Made by a program: the position numbers and the translations under genes. From positions 4,052,993 through 4,116,992 of the forward strand of contig VZQC01007982.1 of the NCBI GenBank assembly GCA_009823505.1: a stretch of DNA of 64,000 bases. Reading direction: 5' to 3'. Source of the DNA: Rhizomys pruinosus (taxonomy: Eukaryota; Chordata; Mammalia; Rodentia; Spalacidae). Of this stretch, positions 42,994 to 55,925 are shown in pieces. The notes under the pieces were generated by a model. The model saw only the letters and a list, made by a program, of their open reading frames with translations, made no database searches and had not been told where the DNA came from. The stretch's first letter is position 1. Each line of letters begins with the position of its first letter.

Positions 42994-44240
42994 TGCTAAG
43001 CATTTTAATGACATTATAGTTGTAACTTATGTTTATGGCAGTCAAGTTTTCTTAACTGACAAGCTGTTAAGGACTTTGAATTCTTTCTATTTTCCAGGTT
43101 GGTTTATCAGTCTGTTCAGGAGCTGTGAACTGAGAGCCACACAATGAGGTTCATATTCTAGGGTTTTCTATCCTTATTCATGATATACACACCAAATTCA
43201 TTTAGGAAATATTTACTAACCATGTTTAAGTACTTTTGAGTACAGAGGTACATGGGGAGTTTCTACTTTTAAGGTGAAAATGGAGAAGGGAGACAGAATA
43301 CCTGTAAATAGGTGAATGTGACCCACATTTATTAAACCAGGATGTAAACTTTATGTGGTAAGTTCCTTAAGAGCAGGCTAAACTACTATCCAAGTTAACA
43401 GGAAATGATTCTAGGCCTAGGTGATCAGTGAAATGATGAAGCACACTGGTAGAAGAATTACTTTGTATCCATGACATAAAGCTTTGTGCACTCTCTAAAT
43501 ACACATCTGTATTCTAGAATGATAGTGAAAGGTAGATGGCTAAATGTACTGGCTTAGAAACAACTTTTGTTCTAGGCCCAGGTGCCTTGCAACCTCATTT
43601 TATGTCCTTGAGTGTATAAAATCGATGTAATAATATGTGTCCAGCATATCTCACTATGATAAATGAGATAATGTGGATGCCTAAGCTGCTCCCTGTAGTG
43701 AAAGTCAGATTGCTTGGCAGGTGTCTATTTTTTTTTTCTAGGCACCTCAGGCCATACATTTGAATGAAGCACAGCTTCCCATGACTAACAGGATTAGTGT
43801 CCTTACCAAAGCGCTCAATTTATTGCTAGGGAATAGCATATTCTGTTAGCATCTGAACTGTTGTCTGAAAAAATTGTCTGATTTCTTGGAGAAGCTGTCT
43901 GCATGAATACAGAGCAGTAATGCTGAAATCACTGGAATATGCTAAAAAGGAAACAAATGTTTATTGAGTAGTTGCTGTTGGTTTAGAGACAACAAAAGTT
44001 TCTAAATTCTTAGGTCATCTTCACTTAGTAACAGTAAACTGAGGCTTAGGTAAATTTTAGAAGGCTGCTGAGCTCATGCAGCTGTTTGAAAGTAATCCCT
44101 TGAAATGAGATGTTTGTATTGTAATGTGCTCTTCACTCCAGTTTGGTGTTTTTCTTGCAGGCTAGTAGTGTAACGCAACTGCGTGTGTGGGTGAGGATTG
44201 TGCATTTGTTTAAGTTACTTATTTGTTGGTCTGGTTGTTC
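42994..44240. other. Unique intron upstream of the second exon
   Basis: No repeat recognised. The last 30 bases carry the T/G-rich tract before the exon acceptor. Confidence 0.5.
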
Positions 44241-44244
44241 ACAG

Positions 44245-44419
44245 GTTACTTCTAGAACTGCTGGAGCTGCTGTTTGACAAGTTTAATGCTGTAGCCAGTG
44301 CACACTCTGTGGTCCTGGGGTACCTGCAGGACTCTGGTGGGACCCAGCCAACACAGCAGGATGAGATCAAATTGTACGATATGGCAGATGTGTGGGTGAA
44401 GATCCAAGACGTGCTGCAG
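44245..44419 (+). CDS. EXOC4: EXOC4 (SEC8) internal coding exon, downstream of two
   Basis: This is the next exon of the exocyst subunit gene. It is 175 nt long: the first base completes the Arg codon opened at 27304, followed by 58 codons. The product begins [16 protein letters not shown], runs through [10 protein letters not shown], and ends [12 protein letters not shown]. The acceptor is TTCACAG and the donor CAG|GTAAGA is near consensus. The exon ends on a codon boundary. The segment continues the alpha-helical core of Sec8, roughly residues 340-400. The piece between YLQD and IKLYD reads [11 protein letters not shown]; as I remember them, human and mouse differ there, so it looks like a variable loop. 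The following exon is not found before the end of the window, so the next intron exceeds 19.5 kb, in line with the very large introns of this gene in mammals. Confidence 0.96.
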
Positions 44420-46469
44420 GTAAGAATCTTGTACAAAGGTTGTCATCTTGATTTGGGACAATAGTTTAGAAGAACCAAAAGCCAGTTACCTAAAGTAATT
44501 ACCTCAGGAAGCATATACAGAATGAGGAAGTAAGGCTTTCATTTAAAAGTGATGTCATTAACTTTCAGTATCTTCAAAAGGACTTTTAACAAACCTTTTT
44601 ACTTCTTGGCCAGGCTTTAAAAGTAAGAGCCAATTCTAAATATGTAGCAGCAGTGATATATACTGTCTGGCTTTCTGTTCTAATGTACTTTACTTCACTG
44701 GAATTAGTTATTTGTTTAGGTAATAAATAACCTGGGAAGCTAACAGAGGAAGATCCTGAATTGAGGCTAGCTTTTGGCTATGGAGTGAGACTTGTTTCCA
44801 AAAGAAGGAGGGAGCGCTAATAAATATTATGTTTTTAAATGCTATTTTATGAACATGAATGATCTTAATTTTACTGATAATTTTCTTAACAATAACATTT
44901 CTATGTACTGGGTTTACATGATAGGTCAAAGGCTTATTCTGAAAGATGAGAATAAATCTATAAGATAGAAATGTATCACTTTGGTTGATTTGTTGAAGCT
45001 CAGAGGAATGATAATACTGTTTGGTATACTGCTGAGATGGCATTTAGAAATTGTATTATATATTTTTCTGTGTCAGCAGAATGTATTTGATTTGACCAGA
45101 TGAAAATTAGAAATACAATTAGAGGTAGCTGAAACAAACTTGACCTAGCTAAGTAGAAGTAGTTGATTAGGTGTTACCTATTAATGTAAAAACAAAAAGT
45201 ATGTATATAGAATTGAAAAGTGTAGCTGAATGTGAATGATATTACTTGCATGGCATATTTACAGTAAAAAATAAATCATAAATTCAGATTGTCATCACTT
45301 GACAATGTACATAGGCCCTTTGTAGACTGAGCCTTATTAATTCACTTGCTATACTTATTTTGTATAAAGCACACTACATTTGCTGCAGAAATTATATGGG
45401 TTGAAACTACTTTTTCTAAATTTTTTTTACAATATGTCAGTTACTGTGTGTCTATAGTAGGAATATTTATTTATTGAACTAAATATCTTTATGGAATAGA
45501 AAATGCTTATTGAACATCTTGGTTTGCTAGTTTGCCACATGGAAGTAACATGCCTATCATGTCATAAACTAACATATGTTAAAGTTATTTAAACAATTGT
45601 TCGAATTGTTGAACTTACCTTTCATGGTAAGTAGTTAGTAACTGGAATGGACTCAGGTGATATGGTCAGCAGAATGCAGAGAACATATGAGGTTAGCTCT
45701 GCTGTCTTTCCTGCTCTTTCTAGTGGGTGTTGTTCAAGCTCCGTCAGAAGTGAGGTCCAGTAGAGAACACTGGACCATCTTAGCAGAGGAAGCAGAGATT
45801 AAGTTCAGGGATGTAGAGGCATCTGAAATTTGTGGATTAGGACATAGAAGATGAAGGAATTGCATGGAAACAGAGCCCTAGAAAACTAATGCAGTGTGCC
45901 ACTGAGCCTTTGCCAAACACGAAGTTATGCACAAATCACAAGGCTTAGCAGAAAACAGCCACTGTGCTACACAGAGCTTTGGAGATTCTGAAAGGATGTA
46001 AATGCTTGGCAGTGTTGGCCTTCAGAGCAGCCTGTACTTTCAGATGTGACTTTAGAAAGATCAGGGCATTCTAAGCGTAGAGCAAAGGTTAATTTTACAG
46101 AAATCCTAAAGTCCCTTTTGAATTAGCCTGATCTACCTGTAAACTAATTGGCAAATCAAAACTGTCTAAAATAAGATAAAACAATCCAGCTTTACAGTAA
46201 TGAAGCATCCACATACCTGTCATACAGTTATTATGCCTGTGAAAAAGTCTGTAAATGTGACTCATAAGCAGGACAAAGATTAACAAAAAATAGTATTTTG
46301 ATCAGTGAACTTGGAGATAGATTGATGTAGGCCATCCACAGCAAACCACAGTGACATAGCAGACCAAAATGAAAAATGAAAGATGTTAGTCTTCTTCTGG
46401 GACAATATCATGTAGCTAACAGTTAAGTAGTTGCAGTGGTAGAAGAGGAGACACATCAGGGGAGAAAAA
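44420..46469. other. Unique intron downstream of the second exon
   Basis: A weak sense B1-like remnant at about 44728-44805 (gaggaagatcctgaattgagg ... ggagtgagacttg). The rest is unrecognised. Confidence 0.5.
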
Positions 46470-47640
46470 TATTAGAAGAAATCATGGCCGAAGATGTTGA
46501 AAATTAGAAAATCAAAGATCCAAGAGGTTCAGCAAATCCCAAGCAAAATTAACACAAAGAAAATTAGTGCCTAGCTGTCTGCACCATTATCAGTTTGTTT
46601 ACAACCAAAGGAAAAAGTCATAGAAATAGTCTGAGGGAAAAAGGGCACATCGCTTATCTGGAAAACAGTGATAAAAATGATCACTGACTTCTGATCAGAA
46701 ACAATGTTAGCTGGAAATCAATGAATGTCATCTTGAAAGTGCCAAGAAAAAAAAATGTCAACCTTGAATATTTTTCAACCTAAAATAACCTTTGAAATGA
46801 AGATAAAATAGAGACATTTTCTTCAAATGAATTGAAGCTGAAAGAATTTGTTTCCACTAGTCCTGCATTTAAGGAATGTAGAAAATTGGGGGCTGGAAAA
46901 ATGGCTCCACAGTTAAGAGCACTGGCTGCTCTTGCAGAGGACCAGAGTTTGATTCTCAGCACCCACACAGTGGCTAACAATGGTTTGTAACTCCAGTTCC
47001 ATTTCCAGGGAAACTGATGCTCTCTCTGACCTCTGCAGGCAGTGGATGACACAGTTGCACTCACATACATGCAGATAATACTCTCATACACATAAAAATA
47101 ATAAATAAAACATTAAAAAAAGAAATGTAGAAAGCTCTTTAAGCTGAAGGAAAGTGGTAATTGGTAGTAACACACGTGCACAGGAAATAATATGTGGGAA
47201 AAGAGAAGCACTATTTTTCTTATTTTTACTTTATTCTTTAATTGGCTTTATTAATAACATATTACTTTAAAAATATATGGAGGTAAAATATATTGCACAA
47301 AGAATGTATGTCTGGTAAACATATCTGTGTTAGTAAGTTTCTTATACTGCATGTGAAGTGGTATAATATTCAGAATAAACTATGATTAGTTCAGAATGCA
47401 CAATTTAATTCCCAGAGCACTATAACAAAATGGATATATGGGTAAAAAGCCAACCAAGAGATAGAACTGAAAGCTCAATAATTGATTAATCAAAATGAAA
47501 GGAAGAAAAAAGTAATGAAGAAAGAAAAGATAAAGAACAGAACAAAGATTATATGGCTAAAACAGAAATAACAAGTTAAACTTATATTAGCTATATAGTT
47601 ATACTAAATATAAATGACTCAACATCCAAATTAAACAACA
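46470..47640 (+). mobile_element. Fossil L1, sense: end of ORF1 to start of ORF2
   Basis: 46480-46880 matches the C-terminal coding part of old L1 ORF1 (ctgacttctgatcagaaac, gtcaaccttgaatatttt, aatagagacattttcttca). The inter-ORF region follows (cttatactgcatgtgaagtgg, tataatattcagaa) and then an ORF2-start-like actaaatataaatgactcaac at about 47605. All frames are dead. A B2 interrupts it. The L1M-type assignment is from memory. Confidence 0.7.
46889..47121 (+). mobile_element. B2 SINE, sense
   Basis: gggggctggaaaaatggctcc, body with a small ttccatttccagg duplication, and an A-rich tail. The flanks gaatgtagaaaa / aaatgtagaaag are the target duplication. Confidence 0.92.
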
Positions 47641-47860
47641 GAGATCTGAAAAATGAGGTATGGAATACACAAAATGCCAATAAAAGTATTACTAAAAAAA
47701 GAAGTAAAATCAATATAATACATTAAAAAAAAAGACATGAAGTTTGTGGGTTAGAGAGGTAGGGGTGGTTCTGGGAGGGGAAGGGAGAAATGGATGAATA
47801 TGATCAAATTACATAGTAATCAATACTCGAAGAATTAATAAACATATTACATACCTAACA
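47641..47860 (+). mobile_element. L1 3' terminal fragments, sense
   Basis: gaggtatggaatacacaaaatgcc then an A-rich stretch, and a G-rich ggtaggggtggttctgggag block followed by atgatcaaattacatagtaa, as in rodent L1 3' UTR ends. Two pieces may be present. Confidence 0.5.
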
Positions 47861-48139
47861 ATGGGAGGAGAATTTTATGTTCCCACAGGTAAAAATCACC
47901 AATCTAAAGGCCTGAAAACATACAACTTATGGCTATGCAGGATGGACTGGGAAATGCCAGCAGAGAGGCTGACCCATCCGAACATTAAAGAAAGAGGAAT
48001 CTCAGACTGCCTGAGTCACAGACACTGAGCATCTCTCTGAATACTATTGGGGTTAACTGTTTATAATGGGCCCTAATGAAGTTTACCTTCCAGATACTGA
48101 GAAACCTTCCTACCTCTCCCCTTTATAGGAAAAAGAAAG

Positions 48140-49290
48140 ACATGATGGTAATGAAACCACTCCCTAACTGTAAATTAGAGCCAATTGTTACAGTGGTAAT
48201 TTCCTATAAAACAGGCATAACTACCCCTTTTTTTTTAATTGACTGATAGGCATAGGAACTGCGAAAGGATAATTCTCTATCTAGAGCCAAATTCAATAGT
48301 AAAGTGTTTATAAGTTGTGTAATTAAGCAAAATATATTACTATAGGAAAGCTCTGACATCAGCAATGAATTATTCTGCCTAGGAGATGTTGGCTAGGGGA
48401 TTCAAACCCGCCCCCCCAAATTATAAAGGCCTTTTGCCTATACGTGGGATATATGCAAGGAGAAAGGCAGTAAGTCCCTGTTGTCAAAGACCTGGTGTGA
48501 GCATGAAAAAATGTTATGAGATGTCACTTGCTAGCGTACAACTGGCCTCTGAAATGCCAGAGAGCATTACCAAAGGCCACTAAAGCAATACAGCAAAATA
48601 TTGGTCTCCCTGAGACAAGCAAGACTCCTCCGTCAGTATCAGCTACACCTCAACAGCCTGGAGATACTGTGCAACAGTGGCAGCCAAGTGTCCATATATA
48701 TCCCAAATCTATTTGGCTATTAGCTCTCTCCTTGGAGGAATAACTCACAGTGGGTGCCACAAGCTTATGTCCTCTAGTGGTTAGGAGATGTTATAAGCCA
48801 CAATAAGAACTTGTCACCCTTTATAGAGAAACCACAGTTTGCGGATTAGCATACCATCCAAGCATCTGTGTCTATGCTCACAGCTTAGCTTGACATAATA
48901 ATTAGTACTGCTTAAATGCCTGTACATCCAATAGCTTGTGCTTGTTAGTATGACTAAAAAGGGTATCACTGGAAAAGCTGTCAACCCATGAAGGGAAACA
49001 ACCTGAACAGACTAGAGTCCAAAATGACAACTCCAAAGAAATTAGACTGTTTTCGGTGCACTTGTGCTCCTTTCCCAAAGCCCAGGGAACAAACTGCGGA
49101 AGAGGTGGCATGGTAGAATGTAAGGGCTGCGGAGAGATAGGGGTGAATCATGAGACTACAGGAATATAGTCTGAACTCCTAATTGATCAACATGCCTGTG
49201 CATACAAGCTTCTCCAACTGGACTATGGGAACCTTGGGTTGTTCAAAATTTGGACATAGATACTTGCAAAATGCACCTGTTACCTAATTG
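48140..49290 (+). mobile_element. Endogenous retrovirus interior, broken, sense
   Basis: Homologous along its length to the minus strand of 60780-62112 (shared anchors: aagcaaaatatatta, tattctgccnaggagatgttgg, agcattaccaaaggccac, tatatcccaaatct, gaggaataa, ttatgtcctct). Neither copy has an uninterrupted frame longer than about 125 codons. I read it as ERV because the other copy runs into a purine-rich tract and TGTGG LTR start. Family unknown; no domain is named. Confidence 0.6.
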
Positions 49291-49895
49291 TATGACAAAC
49301 TGAGTAACATCAATGTTATCTGCAAACAACTGTGTCATTATATTGTAGAATCCCTTAAAAATAAACAAAAAAATAAAATAAAATAAAAATAATATATAAT
49401 ATAATATAAAAAAAATCCCAACAGAGATCTTACTGGATTAAAGATAGAAACAAAAACAAGACTTAAAAATGCAATATCAATGGATTTCAGACTTTTAGGA
49501 AAGTTTGAAACTTAAATAATTTCAAGCTTTTAGAAAAGTTTCAGATATAATAATACTATTAAGAGTAGCCATATAACTCTTGGTTGAGATTCACTTATAT
49601 TAGCAGTTTACTACTTTATCAGCACGCACACACACACACTGAAAAATTGATGAGAGGCAGTCTAATCTACTGTATATAGTCATGTTTTGTCATTTGACCA
49701 GTAATATAACTATTTATTTATTTTTATTAATTTATATTAATCGTACCGGATAAGGAACTTATGACATTGCTTTACATGCAAATGTAGTTCTTTTGCTATA
49801 GTATAGAAAATAGTCTAGATTCAAGTATTGCATTTGATTTCCTTTGAACTTGATCATTTTCAACTTTTGTTTCCTTTTACGATAGTGGCAAAAAA
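49291..49895. other. AT-rich intronic sequence
   Basis: An (AAAAT)/(ATAAT) tract at about 49360-49412 and a short CA tract at 49627. Otherwise nothing recognised. Confidence 0.5.
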
Positions 49896-50038
49896 AATTC
49901 TTTTTTGAGACAGGGTTTCCCTGTAGCCCCAGGTGGCCTGGAACTCACTATGTAGACCAGACTGGCCTTGAACTCACAGAGATCCACCTGCCTCTGTCTC
50001 CCAAGTGCTGGGATTAAAGGAGTACACCACCACACCCA
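49896..50038 (-). mobile_element. B1 SINE, antisense
   Basis: cttttttgagacagggtttcc, full body, caccaccacacccag. The 8-bp duplication gatagtgg flanks it (about 49882 and 50040). Confidence 0.94.
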
Positions 50039-50167
50039 GTGATAGTGGAATTTTTGAAAAATGTATGCCACTCTTAACATAATTTTCTTATTTTGGATTA
50101 AAAGACACTCTTGACACTCTTAACAATATATATTAAATGTAGAAGATTTATGATGAAATATTAATTT

Positions 50168-50322
50168 TTTTTTTTTTGTCTTTTTTCGAGACAGGGTTTC
50201 CCTGTAGCCCCAGCTGTCCTGGAACTCACATTGTAGACCAGGCTGGCCTTGAACTCACAAAGATCCACCTGCCTCTGCCTCCCAAGTGCTAGGATTAAAG
50301 GCGTGCGCCACCACGCCCAGCT
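50168..50322 (-). mobile_element. B1 SINE, antisense, young
   Basis: T run, cttttttcgagacagggttt, full body, gcgtgcgccaccacgccc. The 13-bp duplication gaaatattaattt lies at 50155-50167 and 50323-50335. Confidence 0.96.
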
Positions 50323-50335
50323 GAAATATTAATTT

Positions 50336-50714
50336 CTTATTAAACACATAGCCTACTATTGAAGTATATGTTATCAAATAGAACTCTTGGTATTATAGAC
50401 ATGACATTTAAATCTTGAGTACGTGAAGACTTTGAAAATGTGTTATAAACTCTTTATTTTTCCTTTGGAAAACTTAAAATATTTTACAGATAGACTTATA
50501 AATTCCATCTTTGCATAAGTTGAACTAACATTTCTAGGTTCCAAACAACAGCGAAATTATTAGGATCCTAGGATTAGGATTGACCAGGGGTACCAATTAT
50601 GATTATGATCAATGCAAGATATCCCATCTCCCTATACTTACAGTGGGTTTAGCAAATCTTCCTACACCTTTGAAAACAGAACCAATATCTCATGTTATGA
50701 ATGATTTCAGTAAG
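50336..50714. other. Unique intronic sequence
   Basis: Nothing recognised. Confidence 0.5.
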
Positions 50715-50932
50715 GGGCTGGAGAGATGGGTCAGCAGTTAGGAGCACTGGCTACTCTTGCAGAGGACCTGGATTCGGTTCCCAGTATTCACATATCGGTT
50801 AACAGCTGTCCATAACTCCAGTTCCTGAGTATCCAATGCCCTCTTCTGATCTCTGCAGGCATTGCATAATACAGGTGTACTTAACACACATGCAGGCATT
50901 AAAAAAAATGGTTATAATAAATAAAGCAACTT
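50715..50932 (+). mobile_element. B2 SINE, sense, older
   Basis: ggggctggagagatgggtcag, ttgcagaggacctgg, ccctcttctgatctctgcagg, cattgcataatacagg; shortened tail. Confidence 0.92.
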
Positions 50933-51104
50933 TAAATTCCACTAGACATTAATATATGTGATATAAATTATTAAAATATGTACTTCTGGATTGTTAAATG
51001 AGATATGTCTTATATAGTTTGAAATAGGTGGTTTTGAGATTCTATTTTCATGTGATAGGATGAGGTATTTAGTAGATTTAATGGTATTTATGTATTGTAA
51101 AGTT

Positions 51105-51310
51105 TATGTATTGTAAAGTTCACTCATTTAAAGTATAGGTTTCTAAGTATTCTGTGCATTTATAGAATTGTGCACCCATCACCACATGATATTTGAAACA
51201 TTCTCCTCACCCCCAAAAGAAATGTTATTAGTAGTCACTTTCACTCCCCACTGTAACAGTCACAGGCTACTGCTACTCATTAATCTCTCTAGAAATGACT
51301 TATTTCTTTA
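51105..51310 (-). mobile_element. Old L1 3'-region fragment, antisense
   Basis: Similar to 18060-18395: cactcatttaaagtata, gaattgtgcacccatcaccac, cattctcctcacccc, agtcactttcactcccc. A fossil element common to mammals, likely L1. Confidence 0.5.
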
Positions 51311-52503
51311 ATCACAGATCTAAAGTTCTCTTGTCGAGTTTTCTTTAGTATGAATCTTTGGATTAATAGAAAGTTGAAGGCACTAAAAAGGCATCAGTTG
51401 TATGTCATTTCTGTTTAGAAACTTGTAGCCCTTCAAATTGTATACTTGGCAAAGCTATTAGTATTTCCTGTTAATGCATACAAATAACAATGCTGTATGC
51501 TACATAGAGGTAAAGTGTATATAGATGGAAAGTGGTTTAGTAGTGAAAGGTGGGAGTTCTAGGATTTTATTTTGTTTAATTGTCTTGAGATCAAGCTATA
51601 ACATTGTTCTTCATCTTTTTCCTTTTCTGTAAGTCTTCCTTCACTTTTTCCTCATTCAGCTATCTTCTTTTGTGCCTTCATTTTTCTCAAAAACATGTTT
51701 TTGTAGACTATCCTTTGTCATTAATTGATCTCTTGTTGCTTCTGAGTTATCTTATTTCTTTATTTTTATTAATATATGGCTTTGAGAATAAAGCATTTTA
51801 GAATGAGAAGTTTATGTACGTATTTTAAATTGTTTTTATAATACAATAAAAACTGACAACTTTTGAATTATTTTTAGATTTCTCTTTTCTAAATCCATCA
51901 TGTATAAGACAATCTGTGACAGTTTTGAGCTTGATGATGAAGTATGATTCATGTGGATACATAGAAGCAAGAACACGGGGAATTGCACTACAGAGTGTGG
52001 AAAAGCTAGTGAGATAATATTGGTAAATAGCACAGAAGTAAGGAAGTATGACTATGGGTCTTCAGTGATAAGAGGAAGTATTTAGCTGCAAGACAGGGTT
52101 TATTTTATGGAATAGAAGAAAAGCTTGAGTTGATAAATTTGGGTGTAAGTTATAGAAAACCCTTTTTGTTATCTAGGGATTTGTAATTTGTCTTTGGATT
52201 AATAATTTGTGCATCTGGGTGCATATCAGATTCACTTAGGAATTGGCTCTTAGCCCCACCTTACACTTTCTGAACAATGACTATTGTGAATAGTGACTAG
52301 ATTCTATGCTTTTTGGATCCTGAGGTGATTGAGATATATTCATTTAGTATCCTATTTTGGGTGATCATTAATTCAGTCTAGTGGTTCTTAAGACATGCAA
52401 ATTTACCCTCCATGCCATTTAGTGAAGCAGAAACTTTGAGGGTAGGGTGGGTCACTACAGTCTTGTCTTTTTTTTTTCTCTTTTAACAAGCTCTTCAGGT
52501 GAT
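51311..52503. other. Unique intronic sequence
   Basis: Nothing recognised. Confidence 0.5.
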
Positions 52504-52718
52504 TAAAAATATTTTATTTTTATTTTGTGTATTGCCTATATGTCTGCAAAATGCACTCATGTCATGCAATGCCTGAGGATGTCAGAAGAGGGTGTCATAT
52601 TCCCTTAGAACTCAAGTTATAGCTGGTTATTAGCTGCCATGTGGGTACTGGGAATTGAACCTGGGTCCTTGCAAGAGCAGCCTGTGCCCTTAATTGCTGA
52701 GTCATCTCTCCAGCCCCC
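52504..52718 (-). mobile_element. B2 SINE, antisense, older
   Basis: tgtgtattgcctatatgtctgc, ggatgtcagaagagggtgtc, gccatgtgggtactggg, gagtcatctctccagccccc. Confidence 0.9.
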
Positions 52719-55456
52719 TTTCATGTGATTTTTATGCAGGTATGCTGAAACCTAGAGATTTTTGCTTAGGCACTGTTGGAACTTTGAGCATTTTGACTGA
52801 GTATGATGAGATGACAGAAGGGCAACCTGGTAGCAGTAAAAAGCTCTGAGTAGATCAGTAGATGAGAGAAAGGCTACAGAATAAGGAGGGCAAACTCTTT
52901 TGGAGAACAGTGGAAAGTCTGTGGTTTATATTACTTGAGGGATTGTCTAATACTGAAATAAACAAGACAGGCATTGATGGTGGGCAATGACAAAAGAATA
53001 CAAAGAAAAGGATTTGTTAAACTTTTGAGCATGCTTTAGAGAATCTGTAAAGTGATACAATTGATCTGTCAGCTTTGGCTCCAGTAGGATATATATTTTA
53101 TTGATGTGTTATTGTTAAATTATTGGTACTATCTACCAAGAAATAAAGTTGGACAAAGCATAGTCTGCCTACTCTTTGGGTCAGAGAGAGCCTCTTGTGT
53201 TTATATTGTCCTATTAAATTCAGTCTGAGTGGTCCTGTACCACAGGCAATCCCTGGCTAGGAAAGACATTTGGCTAGATGGAGTGTTTAGCACAAAAGAA
53301 GAATTTTGGTTTAGTTTCCATGTAGAGTTTATGTATAGGGTCATTGTACTTCTCATGGACTTCTTAGAAGAATAATCTTTAGGTTAAGAGTGACAGTTGG
53401 GGCACCAAATAATTGAAAACAGTAGAGATGTGCATTTTATGCATTGAGGAAAATTAAATAACACGATGAATGGAGTTATAAGTGTTCAGTGTTCAATTTT
53501 CAGTGTTTCCTTGAATAAAAATAGTCTTTCCCCCTCCATTAAATCTTCGAGAAGTTCATTTGTGATCTTTTAAATAGGTAAGCAATTTTCTCTCTACTGA
53601 AACCTGGGCCATTCCTGGCAAGCAGAACCCATCCTTCAGTTGTACAGCTTGCCTGTCTTGGTGTGTTTATGTCTGGAGACAGATTGTAAAGAGACAGAAA
53701 GGCCACAGCCACCACAGTAACAAGGTATCAGGGTTTTCTCCTGGTGTCAGCTTTGTGACCACACAGCATTGCACTCCCTTTTCGGTTTTATGGTCTTTTG
53801 AAACTGTCATAATAGAAATACATGTTTTTGCCCTTCTGAGCAGCAGAAGAACCGTCCAAAATTTCACCTACTTGGTGACATGCCTGTCATAGTCCTGGCT
53901 GCAGGTTTTCAAGTGTATAAGACTGAGGTCTACTAGAAACACAAAATATTAACTTCTTATTGAATTCTGCACAATGGGAAATAAGGAGGTCACTTGAGCA
54001 GTCTCATCCTCCCAGCTGTATGATTCTGGGAAGATGTAATTTTTTCATATCTGGTTTCAAAAATAAAACTGTTCATTTAACTGTCCTTGGCTGTGTGTAA
54101 TCCGTTGGTGTGCTAAATAGTGTCTGCAGAGAGAGGCAGTGGTCTCTAAGTACTCTGCTTACAGCTAACGGTGGCTACTGGAACAGCCTTTCCTTTTTTA
54201 ATGCCTTGATTTCTTTTTCTAGAGAGTAACAGAGACCGAATATAAAGTCATTTTACTTTTGTTAACTGTCACATAAATGTTTAAATAGTGATAAAATTAA
54301 CCTCATGGAGAGAACTTGGAGCTTGCTGTCAGGTAAGAAATCCATAAAATTATTGATACTGATCATGACCTAAAGGGGATTTTCCAGGAGACATTCTATT
54401 TCTATTTTGAATTCAAGATTTGGACTGGGTTATTCTTAGGTTTTGTTGCATTTAGTATTTTAGTTAACTGAGGATTCCCTTCCTTAAAGTGAAACCACTT
54501 TTTAATGCATTGTAGACCAGATAACTTATGAATGTATTCTTTCAGAATTTTTTTTTCTTTGTTTTTCATCCTTTAAAACTTTTTGATGACCCCAGTTTGC
54601 ATAGTGCAGTGAAGCTGTCAGCCAGGGTACAGATTCTCCAGAGTAGCACCCCTTCCTGATATTTTTGTTGGGTTTTGCCAATGGATGTGGCATGGCACAG
54701 AGTTAATAGAATTCAATTAACATTTGAAAGGCAATTTACAGGCTTTTCTCTAAATTGCAGTGAATTTCTGCTGTATGAAAGTTCTCCCTGTTTTATTTCA
54801 TGTTTACCACTAACTCTTCAAGCAGGAAGTGATAGGCAGCCAAGAAGATGGCTCTGGGCCTAGCACAGATGTGGCAGATGCCCAAGGGAAAGTGCTAGGG
54901 TATCTAAAGAATGTTCAGGGAAGCCTGGCATAACTGCAGACAGTTAATACACTGAGCTAAACTTTAGAAAATAGAAGCTTAGCAGAGCACATCCTGGAGT
55001 AGGTAGATAGATGTGGTGGCAAGGGTGCTCCCCTTGTATTTCTAGGCACTGAGGATGGGCTTGCTTTGGTCCAATTACATCTTGGTCTATAAGATCACAG
55101 GCAGAATAACAGGTCTTCCAACCCACCACCTGCAGAGTATAGCTGTCTAATTTTATCTGGGATTTTTTTAGAGGATGAACTTTTAAAAGCCAAAGTCTTG
55201 TCACAATCTTTCTGGTACTGCTGCTTAAAATGAGTTTATCAAGATTTTGTGCACTTGGGCCTGACAAGAGGGTACCTAGGACGAGAGGCCACAGTAAGTG
55301 CTGTGATAGATTGATGGTAATAGGTAATAGGTGAAATACTGTGCTGTAAGGTCTCATCATATGACTTGTATCAGATTAACCAACAACCACTATCTTCAGT
55401 GACAGTGAACTTGCCTATCAGAGATTTAGAGTAGTACCAATTTTATTATTCTGCAT
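52719..55456. other. Longest apparently unique stretch, 2.7 kb of intron
   Basis: No repeat, exon or RNA gene recognised. Frames such as the 138-codon one at 54944-55360 (minus) have no recognisable protein features. Confidence 0.55.
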
Positions 55457-55471
55457 TGGTAACCATTTAAA

Positions 55472-55692
55472 AAACTTTTTAAAATATTTATTTATGTGTA
55501 TGAATGTACTGTCTGCATGCAGGTCTGTGCACCCATGTCGTGCAATGCCACGGAGGTCAGAAGAGGGCATTGGATTCCTCTGGAACTGGAGTTAAAGACG
55601 GTTCTCAGCTACTATGTTGGTGCTAGGGATCAAACCCGGGTCATCTGCAAGAGTAGTCGGCTCTCTTAACCGCTAGGCCATCTCTCCAGCCC
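55472..55692 (-). mobile_element. B2 SINE, antisense, short form
   Basis: Flanked by tggtaaccatttaaa (55457) and tggtaactatttaaa (55693), one mismatch. Body and head complete. Confidence 0.94.
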
Positions 55693-55718
55693 TGGTAACT
55701 ATTTAAAACTTGTCTTAA

Positions 55719-55925
55719 GGTCTGGAGAGATGGCTCAGTGGTTAAGAGCACGTACTGCTCTTGCAGAGGACCTGAATTCAGTTGCTAGCATCCATGTCAA
55801 GTGGCTTACAACTCCAGCGCCAGAGGATCTAATGTCCTCTTCTGGACTCCATGATTACCTGCACTCACATGTGTGAGTACCCATAAACACATAACTGAAA
55901 CTAAATGAAATCTTTACAAATTTTG
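55719..55925 (+). mobile_element. Older B2/B3-type SINE, sense
   Basis: ggtctggagagatggctcagtgg, ctcttgcagaggacctg, then a diverged body and tail (cactcacatgtgtgagtaccc). Confidence 0.85.

Larger units (their letters stand above)
27305..44244 (+). other. EXOC4: EXOC4 intron between the two visible exons
   Basis: A 16.94-kb GT-AG intron that joins two exons in compatible phase (split Arg codon). It holds L1 3' fragments, B1 and B2 SINEs, simple repeats, a CpG-rich block at about 29.5-30.0 kb and long unique stretches. No additional exon with good splice sites was recognised inside it. Confidence 0.9.

Noticed and set aside
54944..55360. 138-codon minus-strand frame as a novel gene
   Set aside because: No domain, signal, splice or promoter context; amino-acid content as expected from random intron.
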